NCBI GenBank assembly: GCA_029210915.1
Contig: JARGGJ010000002.1
Location: 1 to 64,000 of the forward strand
Direction of reading: 5' to 3'
Source of the DNA: Patescibacteria group bacterium
Lineage (GTDB): Bacteria > Patescibacteriota > Patescibacteriia > 2-12-FULL-60-25
Length of the DNA: 64,000 bases
Shown: positions 40,051-48,724 of the stretch, in pieces
How positions within the stretch are numbered: the stretch's first letter is position 1
Layout of the letters: each line of letters opens with the position of its first letter
Program-made: the position numbers and the translations under genes
Notes under the pieces: generated by a model
The model's input: the letters and a program-made list of their open reading frames with translations, nothing else
Told to the model about the DNA's origin: nothing
The model's database searches: none

Positions 40051-41154
40051 ATGAAAACAGAAAACATTGTCAAAATCATGATGGGAATCACCGGAATCGG
40101 TTTCCTCCTTACAGCCGCGTTTATCGCAGGTATTTTTATCTTCCCAAATAAAAACTTTCCCGAACCGCAAGTCTTTGTTCCTCACAAGGCGGGGCAAATA
40201 AAACAAGCGGAGGATAAAGCTGCGTATACTGATTCTCAGGAATCCACGGAAATAGTGGTCGAAGAAACCGCATTAAATGAAGTGGTCAAAGCTGACCCAA
40301 GCATCCTAAATGAATGCCACTCGCCATCAAAAGATGAGATCGAGCATTTTTCCAAACTGTTAATGCCAAGCTCAACCCTTTCCTTGCCATACAAAAAGTT
40401 TACACCTCTTCAAATCTGTAATCTCACAAACACCAAACAGGCGGTTGTCTATTCATATGAAACAACTATTTTTCTAACTGATATTATTGTAAAGCGACAA
40501 GCTATATCTGTTATTGGCAAAGATTTTAGCAGGTATGGGTTTAATGGCGCAGATTTCCTATGTCCTAAAGTTATAATTGATGACGTCACCGAAGCTGATA
40601 TTCTTGGCCATTGCGAGTTCACTGACACCCGTGAGAATACAAATGTTAATTTCACCATGGGTTATTCTTATACAGATGCCGAGCTCTTGCATCAGTACGC
40701 CAGGGATAGTTACAGCAAGCCAATCTGGGAGATGGTAGAATATGCAGATGATGAAAATCCAGAAATTGTTTATTGTGATTATCACACTCCAGAGGATACA
40801 GCTTTTAAGACGGTTTTAAATCTCTCCAACTATTTCTATTATTGTCAGCTTTCCAACGGTCATAAACTTGTTGAACTAAATAATGGCGATCATGGAGATT
40901 ATGGATATGTGTATCATCATATAGCCGAGCTTGATGAATACAATGATGTGGTTAAACTTACCAAGCCGTTACAATGCTCAAGGCATTCTGAAAACATTCA
41001 AGTTCAAAGCTTAGAAAATAACACACTCCGCGTCTCTTGCAGTTATGGGGATGGGCCATGTAGCATGATGCAAGTATACGACCTCGACCCGCAAACCATG
41101 GAAGTAAAGGACTCAACAGAGGAGCAGCAGTGCGACATGGAGTTATTTAACTAG
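40051..41154 (+). CDS. Unknown membrane-anchored protein
   Basis: A single N-terminal helix (MMGITGIGFLLTAAFIAGIF) is followed by a ~330-residue extracytoplasmic part with about ten cysteines (LNECHSP, QICNLT, FLCPKV, GHCEFTD, YCDYHTPED, YYCQLSNG, CSRHSE, VSCSYGDGPC). No family recognised. The frame is open further upstream (39697) but that part overlaps era on the other strand and has a different composition; the promoter fixes the start at 40051. The cysteines suggest disulfides, in line with the VKOR gene. Confidence 0.78.
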   Translation: MKTENIVKIMMGITGIGFLLTAAFIAGIFIFPNKNFPEPQVFVPHKAGQIKQAEDKAAYTDSQESTEIVVEETALNEVVKADPSILNECHSPSKDEIEHFSKLLMPSSTLSLPYKKFTPLQICNLTNTKQAVVYSYETTIFLTDIIVKRQAISVIGKDFSRYGFNGADFLCPKVIIDDVTEADILGHCEFTDTRENTNVNFTMGYSYTDAELLHQYARDSYSKPIWEMVEYADDENPEIVYCDYHTPEDTAFKTVLNLSNYFYYCQLSNGHKLVELNNGDHGDYGYVYHHIAELDEYNDVVKLTKPLQCSRHSENIQVQSLENNTLRVSCSYGDGPCSMMQVYDLDPQTMEVKDSTEEQQCDMELFN

Positions 41155-41160
41155 AAATGC

Positions 41161-41190
41161 AAAAAAACGGACGAGGTGTCCGTTTTTTTT
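41161..41190 (+). terminator. Intrinsic terminator
   Basis: AAAAAACGGA and TCCGTTTTTTTT arms around CGAGGTG, directly after the stop at 41154. Confidence 0.92.
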
Positions 41191-41204
41191 AGCTCAGGGA
41201 TAAA

Positions 41205-41302
41205 CTCACTCTAAGTCTCTCTCTTAAGATCAAGAGAGAGACTTCGGACAAAGGTTTTTTCAGAACCCCTCTCTTGATCTTAAGAGAGGGGCAGGGGTGA
41301 GT
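41205..41302. repeat. Inverted repeat, CTCTCTTAAGATCAAGAGAG type
   Basis: CTCTTAAGATCAAGAGAG (41221 region) and its partner CTCTCTTGATCTTAAGAGAG (41268 region), with flanking GATAAACTCACTC and GGGGTGAGTTTATCC. It lies between converging genes and can serve both. Confidence 0.85.
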
Positions 41303-42697
41303 TTATCCTAGAGCTTTCAGCTTCAAAATTACCACAGTCTCAATATGCCTGGTCTGCGGAAATAAATCGAGCGGCTGAATCGAAACCACATCATACTTCT
41401 CCATAAAAGAGGGGAGTTCGTGTTCTAATCGGTGATAGTTGCAAGAAACATAGATAATCGTCTGTGGATAACTAGGAGAGTCCTCCGCGAGCAAAGTTTG
41501 AATTACCTTGTGATGCAAACCGCTACGGGGTGGATCTAAAATAATTGTATCAGCTTTTACATCTTTCCAATCAAGCGCTTCAGCCGGCCCCGAAAAAAAT
41601 CGGCACTTCTCCCCTACCTCATTTACATTCATATTTTGCGACGCAAGCTTTATAGCCTCTTCATCCAACTCATAGCCAACAACTTCTTGAATCTCCCCTA
41701 TCTTTTTAGCTGCCGCAATCCCAAAAAACCCCAACCCGCAATACAAATCCAACAATTTTTTTGTCTTCGCATCGCGAACAGCTTCCAAAACAACATCCTG
41801 TAAGCGGGCAGCCATCTTCGTATTAGTCTGAAAAAACGAATTCGGATGAATCTCATAAGTAACATCATTCACAACCTCTGTAATTGATGGTTTGCCAATC
41901 AAAACCTCAAAACTTTGCGCATATGAGAGATCAGCCGGTTTTGATTGTTCGCCGATCAGTAAACTACTTGGACTTGGACTAGGACTAGGACTAAGTACTA
42001 AGACTTTATCCTTAATATCTTTTTTAGCTTTGTCACTTATTCGTGTTGCATCCCCCACAACCACAATTACCATCCGTTCATTTGTATTAACTCCATCACG
42101 AATCACAACATAACGAACATCTCCGCTGTGAAACTTAACATCCCAAGGTTGTAAATCGTGCTTTGTCATCCATTCGCGCACAATCTGTAAAATCTCGCCC
42201 GCACCCGGTTGCAACAAATGACATTCTTTAATATCAACATACCGGTTCCAACTCCCTGTCTCCTTAAGCCCAATCTCACCATTCCATCCAACCGCGTAAT
42301 CCATGCGATTTCGATAGTTGAGAGTCTCTTCCGCCGGCATAACATCAAGAACTTTATCTTCCAATCCAATCTTTCCAAACAACTCACGCACACCGCGCAT
42401 CTTTTCCTCAAGTTGAGCTTCGTACTTTAGATGTTGCCAAATACAGCCACCGCACTTTCCGGCATGCTCGCAAACAGGCTTGATCCTATCAGCACCGGCC
42501 TTAACAATCTTTTCCAATTCACAAATCTTAACCGCATGATCTCGCTTAATAAAAACAACCTCAAGCTCATCGCCCTTGGCCGAGTGTGGTACTGCAATAT
42601 CTCTTTCGATGCCTTCGGCGATTTCCGCTCTCGCAGTCCCGCGGCCTTTAGCATCATAACCATCAATTTCTATCTTTAGTTTGTGACCAAATTTCAT
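41303..42697 (-). CDS. rlmD: 23S rRNA (uracil-5-)-methyltransferase RlmD-like (TrmA/RumA family)
   Basis: A SAM-dependent RNA m5U methyltransferase. It has an N-terminal TRAM-like domain (KIEIDGYDAKGRGTA), the iron-sulfur cysteines in CEHAGKCGGCIWQHL, and the catalytic domain with FFQTN, LDLYCGLGFFGIAAAK, DTIILDPPRSGLH and YVSCNYHRL with the catalytic Cys. The start at 42697 is chosen (MKFGHKLK). Between residues ~230 and 262 an insert LVLSPSPSPSPSSLLIG is encoded by GGACTA word repeats, in frame; all motifs remain. Confidence 0.92.
   Translation of the reverse strand: MKFGHKLKIEIDGYDAKGRGTARAEIAEGIERDIAVPHSAKGDELEVVFIKRDHAVKICELEKIVKAGADRIKPVCEHAGKCGGCIWQHLKYEAQLEEKMRGVRELFGKIGLEDKVLDVMPAEETLNYRNRMDYAVGWNGEIGLKETGSWNRYVDIKECHLLQPGAGEILQIVREWMTKHDLQPWDVKFHSGDVRYVVIRDGVNTNERMVIVVVGDATRISDKAKKDIKDKVLVLSPSPSPSPSSLLIGEQSKPADLSYAQSFEVLIGKPSITEVVNDVTYEIHPNSFFQTNTKMAARLQDVVLEAVRDAKTKKLLDLYCGLGFFGIAAAKKIGEIQEVVGYELDEEAIKLASQNMNVNEVGEKCRFFSGPAEALDWKDVKADTIILDPPRSGLHHKVIQTLLAEDSPSYPQTIIYVSCNYHRLEHELPSFMEKYDVVSIQPLDLFPQTRHIETVVILKLKALG
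41945..42005. repeat. Word repeat, GGACTAGGACTA type, inside rlmD
   Basis: CTTGGACTTGGACTAGGACT and more units up to AAGTACTAAGAC. It encodes a Ser-Pro repeat in frame on the minus strand. Confidence 0.88.
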
Positions 42698-42883
42698 ATA
42701 TAGTATGTATCTTGTAGCATGTAACATATAACACATATCACAAAACAAAGAAAGACCCGGCCAGGTGTTCCTAAAAATGAAAGAGAAAGAGAATAATATA
42801 TGGTTTTATTCGATTCTAGAATATAAACAAATAATCATGCTAATCCAATGATCGAGTAAATCAAGGTTCAAGACAAATAAAAA

Positions 42884-42902
42884 ACCCTCTAAGTTAGAGG
42901 GT
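42884..42902 (-). terminator. Intrinsic terminator of the 43667 gene
   Basis: ACCCTCTAA-G-TTAGAGGGT is a perfect palindrome; on the minus strand a T-run follows. Confidence 0.9.
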
Positions 42903-42908
42903 AAGGGT

Positions 42909-43667
42909 TTATCCGCTGCCAAGTTTTGTCTTGGTGGGGTATTCCGAGCAAAATCTATAAGATGTATCTGTTACCGTTCTTGGAGTTTTTTGAATCGGCA
43001 CAGAAACAGAGGATTCGCTTGGCGGGGGGTAAGAATCACCGGTAGCGGATCGGGTGTTATTACCTAAGAAGTCCTCTCGAGTTAACCGAGTCTCGCTTGC
43101 TTTGGTGGCACGAGCGGTGGGAATCTCGCGGTCAACAAAAGAGTTTGTGGTTTTTCGTACCTGTGCTGTATTCCTGCGCAAAGCTTCCGGTGAGTCGCAA
43201 TCCGATCGAAGCAATAAATAGATGTTGTTTCTATAGTCAACAAATACTTGCTCTTTTTTTTCCAGACCATAGATTTTGCCTACGGTCATAAGATTACGGA
43301 TCGCAAAAGGATCACGTTCAATATCAAGGTAAACGCACCACAAGGCACTCGTGAGTTGCGGTAACATCTGCATCAGGATCTGACGAGGCTTGAGTATCCC
43401 GTAGGGAATTGACTCGGTTTTATGCAAAAGTACCACCGCCCGACAAAGTTCAACTTCATCAAAACGGCTGATATATTTTAGGTACCTGGCGAATGCCTGG
43501 TCTTCATCCAAACCGGTGTAGGCATGATCAATGTGGCGCATTGGATCCGCACCACAAAAAATAAGCATCTTGGCAACATTGTCACGCGCGAACTCGGTTT
43601 GCAGAGTTCCTTGCGGGTACAAAACGATACTTTTTTGTTCATCAGCCGTAATTGACGAGCTGTACAA
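42909..43667 (-). CDS. Unknown cytoplasmic protein with a TTG start
   Basis: I do not recognise a family. The first ~150 residues are globular (LIFCGADPMRHIDHAYTG, PYGILKPRQILMQMLPQLTS), and the last ~100 are Ser/Thr/Pro/Arg-rich and probably disordered. The TTG start is supported by a perfect Shine-Dalgarno GGAGGTGAT with 6 nt spacing; the nearby ATG is in another frame. It is a single-gene unit with a strong terminator, the style of the HAD and lipoprotein genes. Confidence 0.72.
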   Translation of the reverse strand: MYSSSITADEQKSIVLYPQGTLQTEFARDNVAKMLIFCGADPMRHIDHAYTGLDEDQAFARYLKYISRFDEVELCRAVVLLHKTESIPYGILKPRQILMQMLPQLTSALWCVYLDIERDPFAIRNLMTVGKIYGLEKKEQVFVDYRNNIYLLLRSDCDSPEALRRNTAQVRKTTNSFVDREIPTARATKASETRLTREDFLGNNTRSATGDSYPPPSESSVSVPIQKTPRTVTDTSYRFCSEYPTKTKLGSG

Positions 43668-43814
43668 ATATCACCTCCATGTAAGGATTTCTCCTGTTAA
43701 AGTGCAATGTTTGGCACAGCATTAAAAAACCGCACCGCGCCAAGGTTAGCATGCTTGCAAGCCTTGTAAAACACCGCCAATGGACAGGTTTCTTCAACTC
43801 TTCTAAGCTAAGTT

Positions 43815-43932
43815 GTAACGTCATAACTTCCTAATGTCATAACGTACAAACCCATCCAATCCCGTTACGACGTTATGACGTTAAGACTTTAATGCGTTAC
43901 GACGTTACGACGTTATGACGTTAAGACTAATT
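43815..43932. repeat. Word-repeat hairpin, AACGTCATAAC type
   Basis: Left GTAACGTCATAACTTCC and ATGTCATAACGTAC; right CGTTACGACGTTATGACG and further copies. It leads straight into the next start codon. Confidence 0.9.
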
Positions 43933-43939
43933 TTATATT

Positions 43940-44392
43940 ATGAACTTAGTAATCATCGCCCACAACATACGCTCTGCCGAAAATATCGGCTCTCTTTTTC
44001 GCACCGCGGATGCTCTCGGTGTCGCAAAAATCATCCTCGCCGGATATTCCCCGAGCATAAGTCATCCAAAAGTAAAAAAGACAGCCCTTGGAGCCGAAAT
44101 CTCCGTCAACTCCGAACAAGAAACGGATATCTTAAAAGTTCTAGAAAAACTCAAGCTCGAGGAGTATCATATTCTCGGACTTGAACTCGATGAACAGTCT
44201 ATTCCTTTAAACGATTTTAAGTTACCATCAGATAAAATCGCACTTCTCCTTGGTAACGAGGTGGAAGGAATCCCAAATTACCTGCGCGAAAAATGCGACT
44301 CACTCATCTACATTCCCATGCAAGGCGTAAAAGAATCCCTAAACGTAACCATCGCCACGGCAATAACTTCTTATCAACTCCTTAAAAAATAG
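43940..44392 (+). CDS. SpoU/TrmH-family RNA 2'-O-methyltransferase
   Basis: A SPOUT knot methyltransferase acting on rRNA or tRNA ribose. The three family motifs are NIRSAENIGSLFRTADALGV, LLGNEVEGIPNYL and IPMQGVKESLNVTIATAI. The 150 residues form the catalytic domain alone, without an N-terminal RNA-binding domain, so the target is uncertain; TrmL-like tRNA methylation is one option. Confidence 0.9.
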   Translation: MNLVIIAHNIRSAENIGSLFRTADALGVAKIILAGYSPSISHPKVKKTALGAEISVNSEQETDILKVLEKLKLEEYHILGLELDEQSIPLNDFKLPSDKIALLLGNEVEGIPNYLREKCDSLIYIPMQGVKESLNVTIATAITSYQLLKK

Positions 44393-44515
44393 CAAATAGC
44401 AAATAGCAAATAGCAAGAGTGGCTAAGGTTACTCGGCTACTAAATCTAACTCTTGCCATCATGACCCTCGTAGCTCGGAGAGCGAAGTGGGTTTGCCATT
44501 TGATATTTGTCATTA
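44391..44515. repeat. Word-repeat hairpin, AAATAGC type, with the 38-nt insert
   Basis: AAATAGCAAATAGCAAATAG and CAAGAGT on the left, ACTCTTGCC and TTGCCATTTGATATTTG on the right. 44458-44495 is identical to 28226-28263. Confidence 0.9.
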
Positions 44516-44522
44516 AAAAAGT

Positions 44523-45272
44523 ATGCCCTTCCTTTCAATAGTCATTCCAACAAAAAACGAAGAAAAAAATCTTCCCAATCTTCTGAAAAGCATACGGTTG
44601 CAGACTTTTTCTGATTATGAAATTATTATTGCAGATGCAAATTCCGATGATCGTACACGCTTTATCGCTCAAGAATCAGGAGTTAAGGTCGTGGACGGTG
44701 GTTTGCCCGGGCCCGGGCGTAACCGCGGAGCCGAAGTTGCCGAAGGAACCATCATCCTTTTTTTGGATGCCGATGTGGAACTGTCTGATCCCAATTTTTT
44801 AGAGGCTAATCTCAACGAAATGAAAGACAGGGGAGTCAACGTTGCCACAACACTTGTTAAACCCATGAGTGATAGTTATCTCGATAAAGCAATGCACGAA
44901 GTCTACAACGCTTTTGCGGTTGGCGTGGAAAGGGTTAAACCCCACGCGCCCGGTTTCTGCATCTTTGTAAAAAAGCATGTTCACGATGATATTGGTGGAT
45001 TTGATGAAACGGTAGTCTTCGCGGAAGATCATGAATACGTTCAACGAGCTGTTAAAGAAGGTTATCGCTTCCGTGTTTTACGATCCGTACCTATCTCTGT
45101 TTCAGTCCGCCGCCTCGAAAAAGATGGCCGCCTTGGAATCGCCTTCAAATACGCAATGGCCGAACTTCACATGATGACAAAAGGCCCATATAAAGAAATG
45201 CCCTACGAGTACGAAATGGGAGGAGATGTCGAAACAGAGTCTCAATTAAATAATGAAAAAATGAAAGAATGA
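44523..45272 (+). CDS. Family 2 glycosyltransferase
   Basis: The 249 residues begin FLSIVIPTKNEEKNLPNLL, with EIIIADANSDDRT, GPGRNRGAEVA and the DxD site ILFLDADVEL, then GFDETVVFAEDHEYVQRA. It is a cytoplasmic or membrane-associated sugar transferase that might add to a lipid carrier or surface glycan. It stands alone upstream of murJ, from which a word repeat separates it. Confidence 0.9.
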   Translation: MPFLSIVIPTKNEEKNLPNLLKSIRLQTFSDYEIIIADANSDDRTRFIAQESGVKVVDGGLPGPGRNRGAEVAEGTIILFLDADVELSDPNFLEANLNEMKDRGVNVATTLVKPMSDSYLDKAMHEVYNAFAVGVERVKPHAPGFCIFVKKHVHDDIGGFDETVVFAEDHEYVQRAVKEGYRFRVLRSVPISVSVRRLEKDGRLGIAFKYAMAELHMMTKGPYKEMPYEYEMGGDVETESQLNNEKMKE

Positions 45273-45334
45273 AATTGGTTGTGAGAGCTGGCATATTAGG
45301 CGAGTCAATAAATATTTGATTGCCAATTAAACCG

Positions 45335-45372
45335 CATAACTCGTTACAAACGTTATAAACGTTATAAACGTA
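45335..45372. repeat. Word repeat, GTTATAAACG type
   Basis: ACTCGTTACAAACG and two GTTATAAACG copies, the same words as at 38353-38460, running into the murJ promoter region. Confidence 0.82.
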
Positions 45373-45388
45373 TGCTATTATATAGTTG

Positions 45389-47017
45389 ATGTTTAAGTTG
45401 ATTACAAAACTTTGGAAGGTTGAAACGCCGAATGTTACTTCGGCGGCTTTACTGATCGGCGGTGCCTCGCTTGCCTCACGCCTCGTCGGCCTCATCCGCG
45501 ACCGCATGCTTGCCTCTTCTTTTGGTGCGGGCGATGCTTTGGATGCCTACTATGCGGCATTTCGCTTACCCGATTTTTTCTATCAACTCATAGTTTTAGG
45601 CGCCATTACCGCAGGTTTCATACCCATCTTCACCGAGTATATGGATCGCAAGGGGTCCGAAGAAGCAAAAGCCTTGGCCGGCCGAGTTTTCTCTACAATC
45701 ATGATCATCTTGGTTGTTGCTTGCGGATTGTTCGCGATTTTTGCCAACCAACTCGTCCCATTCACCGTCCCGGGTTTTACCGGAGATAAACTCATAGAAA
45801 CCATCAACCTCTCCAGAATCCTGCTCATCTCAACCGTTCTCCTCGGCATGTCTGCCGTAATGGGAGGAATACTCCAAAGCATGCGCCGCTTTGTAGCTTT
45901 TGCATTCGCCCCGGTCTTATACAATCTGGGAATCATCGCGGGAATCGTCTTTTTAGTTCCAATCTTTGGAACTGCGGGAATCGCCTGGGGAGTTGTCATT
46001 GGTGCGTGTTTACATCTATTAGTCCAAGCCATCGTCGCAATTCCGCTTGGTATGGATAAACTCAAAAAACCTTCTTTTAAAGATGTGGGAGTCAGGCAAA
46101 TTCTTAAATTAACTTTGCCTCGTGTTGGCGCGCTCGCCGCCATGCAGATCAATCTTATAGTCTTAATTGCTCTCGCATCATCTCTCGAATCTGGCTCGGT
46201 TGCCATCTTCAACTTGGCAAACAATCTCCAGTACGTACCAATCGGCCTCATCGGCATCTCCTTTGCTGTAGCATCGCTCCCGGCGTTCTCCAAACTTGCA
46301 GCCGCAAATGATCTCGATGGTCTGCGCCAGATATTTCTATCCACGACTCGTAAAGTTTTCTTTTTGATAATCCCCGCCACAGCTCTCACTCTTCTGCTCC
46401 GCGCGCAAATAGTCCGTATCCTCTACGGAGCCGGCGAGTTCGATTGGACTGCTACAATCCGCACGGCCGATGTTTTGGCCATGTTCGCTCTGTCACTCAT
46501 AGCTCAATCCGCGGCGCCCGTCCTCACGCGCGTCTTTTACGCCTTAAAAGATAGTAAAACCCCATTCATCATCGCATTCATATCCATGACGGCCAACATA
46601 ATCATCGCTTTTTTACTTAAAGATAATTTTGGTGTAACCGGCCTCGCGGCCGCATTTTCCATCGGAGCCTTTATGCAATTCGGTTTGCTTTGGTTCGTTC
46701 TCCGTAAACGCCTCGGAGGTCATCTCGAAGGCAAAGATCTCACAATTTCACTTTCAAAAACAATCATCGCGTCTGTTGCTTTATTCGGTTTTGGTTGGCT
46801 GGCTCGCCAATACATCGGTACAATCTATCCACTTAGAACATTCTTGCAGGTTGCCCTCCAAGCCGGCGCCGCAACCGTTGTCGGTATCACAGCCTTTTCT
46901 GTACTCGCGACTCTGCTCAAAGTCCAAGAGTTCCACGAGTTCATCTCCGCCATGAAATCCAAGCTTTTGCGCAAGGCTAAGATCTCTGAAGGTGTAGATC
47001 AAGCACAGGGGATATAA
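45389..47017 (+). CDS. murJ: Lipid II flippase MurJ
   Basis: A polytopic membrane protein of the MVF/MurJ family that moves lipid II across the membrane. Signs are ASRLVGLIRDRMLASSFGAG, DALDAYYAAFRLPDF, about 14 helices and PVLTRVFYALKDSKTPF. 542 residues is a normal length. The ATG at 45389 follows a TTG one codon before. With the MurE-like ligase at 17062 it indicates that this organism assembles peptidoglycan. Confidence 0.94.
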   Translation: MFKLITKLWKVETPNVTSAALLIGGASLASRLVGLIRDRMLASSFGAGDALDAYYAAFRLPDFFYQLIVLGAITAGFIPIFTEYMDRKGSEEAKALAGRVFSTIMIILVVACGLFAIFANQLVPFTVPGFTGDKLIETINLSRILLISTVLLGMSAVMGGILQSMRRFVAFAFAPVLYNLGIIAGIVFLVPIFGTAGIAWGVVIGACLHLLVQAIVAIPLGMDKLKKPSFKDVGVRQILKLTLPRVGALAAMQINLIVLIALASSLESGSVAIFNLANNLQYVPIGLIGISFAVASLPAFSKLAAANDLDGLRQIFLSTTRKVFFLIIPATALTLLLRAQIVRILYGAGEFDWTATIRTADVLAMFALSLIAQSAAPVLTRVFYALKDSKTPFIIAFISMTANIIIAFLLKDNFGVTGLAAAFSIGAFMQFGLLWFVLRKRLGGHLEGKDLTISLSKTIIASVALFGFGWLARQYIGTIYPLRTFLQVALQAGAATVVGITAFSVLATLLKVQEFHEFISAMKSKLLRKAKISEGVDQAQGI

Positions 47018-47098
47018 TTTAATAGCAAATAACAAATATCAAATAGCAAGAGATACCAGGCGCGCTCTTGCTATTTGATATTTGCCATTTGTAATTGT
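47018..47098. repeat. Word-repeat hairpin, AAATAGCAAGAG type
   Basis: Left AATAACAAATATCAAATAGC and AAGAG; right CTCTTGCTATTTGATATTTG. It begins at the murJ stop. Confidence 0.9.
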
Positions 47099-47117
47099 TT
47101 TAGACAGACTCTATAAT
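47094..47117 (+). promoter_or_regulatory. Promoter of the FecR-domain gene
   Basis: TTGTAA, 17 bp, TATAAT (47112-47117). The ATG lies 8 nt downstream, leaving almost no leader. The -35 box is part of the word repeat TTTGTAATTG. Confidence 0.75.
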
Positions 47118-47125
47118 ACCTCCAT

Positions 47126-48220
47126 ATGATTACGTCTAACGTTAAACGTCTCACGTCAATATCGCTACTATTTGTAGTATTCATGGTAATTTTTGGTGCC
47201 GGTTGCCGCAGAACTCCGCCAACGGTTTCTTATGAAAAAAACGATAATAACCCCAAAACCGCTCAAATAAATCCGTCTGATAATGCTTTAATGGATAAGG
47301 ATGAGTTAGATGTTTCAGAAGTTGGCGACCCTTCCGTTTTAGCTATACTTTTATTAACCCAAAATGCCGAGGTCACCGTCTCTCGCGGAGCAGAGCAAAC
47401 ACAGGCCATTAATCAAATGGAGCTTTACGCGGGTGATGATGTCGATGTAACTAAAGGCGAAGCTCGATTGCTATATCCCAATATCGGCATCTCCATCCTA
47501 CCCGAAGGCACAAGGCTTACAATTATGCCCGGTGAAGGCGCGGGTGACGAAGGTTTCTCCGCGCAAATACTTCTTGAGGCCGGTAAGATTTGGACTCGCC
47601 TCGAACAGGTGCTTGGTTCGGACGAGAGCTTCTCTGTTGAAGCCAGCAATGTAGTTGCTACGGTAAGGGGAACAGCCTTTGGTGTCTCTATGGTAGATGG
47701 TGAAATAGATGTTACGGTTGCCGGTAATCAAGTCGCAGTCTCCACGCGAGAAGCAATGCAAAACTTAAAAGAAACAGTCCAAAATGTTGTTATGGTGGCA
47801 GCGGGTAATTCCATTAAAGTTAATCCCTCCATCCTGATACCCGGTCAAAATCCACGCGCCGAATTACTTAAAAAACTTCGTAAAGTAACAGATGTCGAAA
47901 AACAAGATATTTTTTATCGTTTTGCTTCAGAACGTTTAGATATTGCGACACTTAAAAAACCCGATCAAACATTTAAATGGAGTGCGCCAATAAACGTCGG
48001 CGATAAACTGGAAGAGCGTTTAACCCCCGCGCAAATCGAACGCTTGAAAGCTATTCAATTACGTCAAATTCAAATCCGCCCCGAGCTTTTACAAACCGAG
48101 GCAATATCACGGGATTTAATACAACAATCAGTCCGATTCCAAATCCCGCTTCATGAGGTAATTCTTCTCGACATGCAAACAACAGATACGCCGACTGCGG
48201 ATGGGCCGACGATCAAATAA
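47126..48220 (+). CDS. FecR-domain lipoprotein
   Basis: A lipobox (VIFGAGC) ends the signal peptide, so the protein is anchored outside the membrane. Residues ~75-200 form a FecR domain: NAEVTVSRGAEQTQAINQME, LYAGDDVDVTKGEARLLYPN, GKIWTRLEQV and EASNVVATVRGTAFGVSM. In most bacteria FecR domains sense signals or take part in envelope stress; no sigma factor is nearby, so the role is open. The C-terminal ~130 residues are helical. Confidence 0.85.
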   Translation: MITSNVKRLTSISLLFVVFMVIFGAGCRRTPPTVSYEKNDNNPKTAQINPSDNALMDKDELDVSEVGDPSVLAILLLTQNAEVTVSRGAEQTQAINQMELYAGDDVDVTKGEARLLYPNIGISILPEGTRLTIMPGEGAGDEGFSAQILLEAGKIWTRLEQVLGSDESFSVEASNVVATVRGTAFGVSMVDGEIDVTVAGNQVAVSTREAMQNLKETVQNVVMVAAGNSIKVNPSILIPGQNPRAELLKKLRKVTDVEKQDIFYRFASERLDIATLKKPDQTFKWSAPINVGDKLEERLTPAQIERLKAIQLRQIQIRPELLQTEAISRDLIQQSVRFQIPLHEVILLDMQTTDTPTADGPTIK

Positions 48221-48340
48221 AAAATAGCAAATGGCAAATAGCAAGAGTTAATACGGAAACTCTTGTTTTTTGTCTATTTTAACCAAATAACTATAATAAA
48301 CTCTTGCCATTTGCAATTTGTCATTTGCCATTATCTTGAA
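48221..48340. repeat. Word-repeat hairpin, AAATGGCAAATAGC type
   Basis: Left AAATGGCAAATAGCAAGAG, right CTCTTGCCATTTGCAATTTG and TCATTTGCCATTAT. It ends at the ncRNA promoter. Confidence 0.88.
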
Positions 48341-48347
48341 GCGGTTC

Positions 48348-48376
48348 TTGACATTTTCTGCAATTTTAGTTATACA
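48348..48376 (+). promoter_or_regulatory. Promoter of the structured RNA
   Basis: TTGACA, exactly 17 bp, TATACA. Transcription should begin near 48383. Confidence 0.88.
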
Positions 48377-48382
48377 AAGGAT

Positions 48383-48692
48383 GAGATACGGGTCGCGGCA
48401 TCTTCGTTTGCGAAGGGTACCCGCCGGTATTTGGGAGTCGCTGAGGTACATTGCTCTCTGGCAACGGTGATGCGTCAAAGCGAATTTAGGCTGGGCTGTG
48501 CTTTTTGCACGCCCCCTTGTCCGCAGACAGAGCGGAATCTCCCAAGTCCGTTATCGGTGGCTCACCCGGGCTCGCAGTCGCGCTCTGTCCGTTAGTGCGC
48601 CTGCGCTTGCATGCGTATAATTCGCACCACACCGATAAAGCCCGTATCTCATTCTCTCATCCGGTCACACTTCGTGGCCGGTTTTCTTTTTC
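48383..48692 (+). ncRNA. Structured non-coding RNA of unrecognised family (~310 nt)
   Basis: A near-consensus promoter, a 12-bp perfect closing helix (ATGAGATACGGG at 48381-48392 with CCCGTATCTCAT at 48641-48652) and a terminator (CCGGTCAC/GTGGCCGG, then T-rich, 48661-48692) define a transcription unit without a plausible gene. Inner helices can be drawn: CTTCG/CGAAG, TTGGGAG with CTCCCAA, GGGC-GTGC/GCAC-GCCC, GACAGAGCG with CGCTCTGTC, and TATCGGTG with CACCGATA. I searched by eye for tmRNA, RNase P, SRP and 6S hallmarks and found none, but a divergent form of one of these cannot be excluded. lepA follows. Confidence 0.7.
48661..48692 (+). terminator. Terminator of the structured RNA
   Basis: CCGGTCAC, loop ACTTC, GTGGCCGG, then TTTTCTTTTT. 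Confidence 0.9.
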
Positions 48693-48724
48693 CTTGATTT
48701 TTCCGCTTAAACAAGGTAATCTCT

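Noticed and set aside
45583-46389. 268-codon minus-strand frame within murJ
   Set aside because: A shadow frame; the plus strand encodes a full MurJ with membrane helices.
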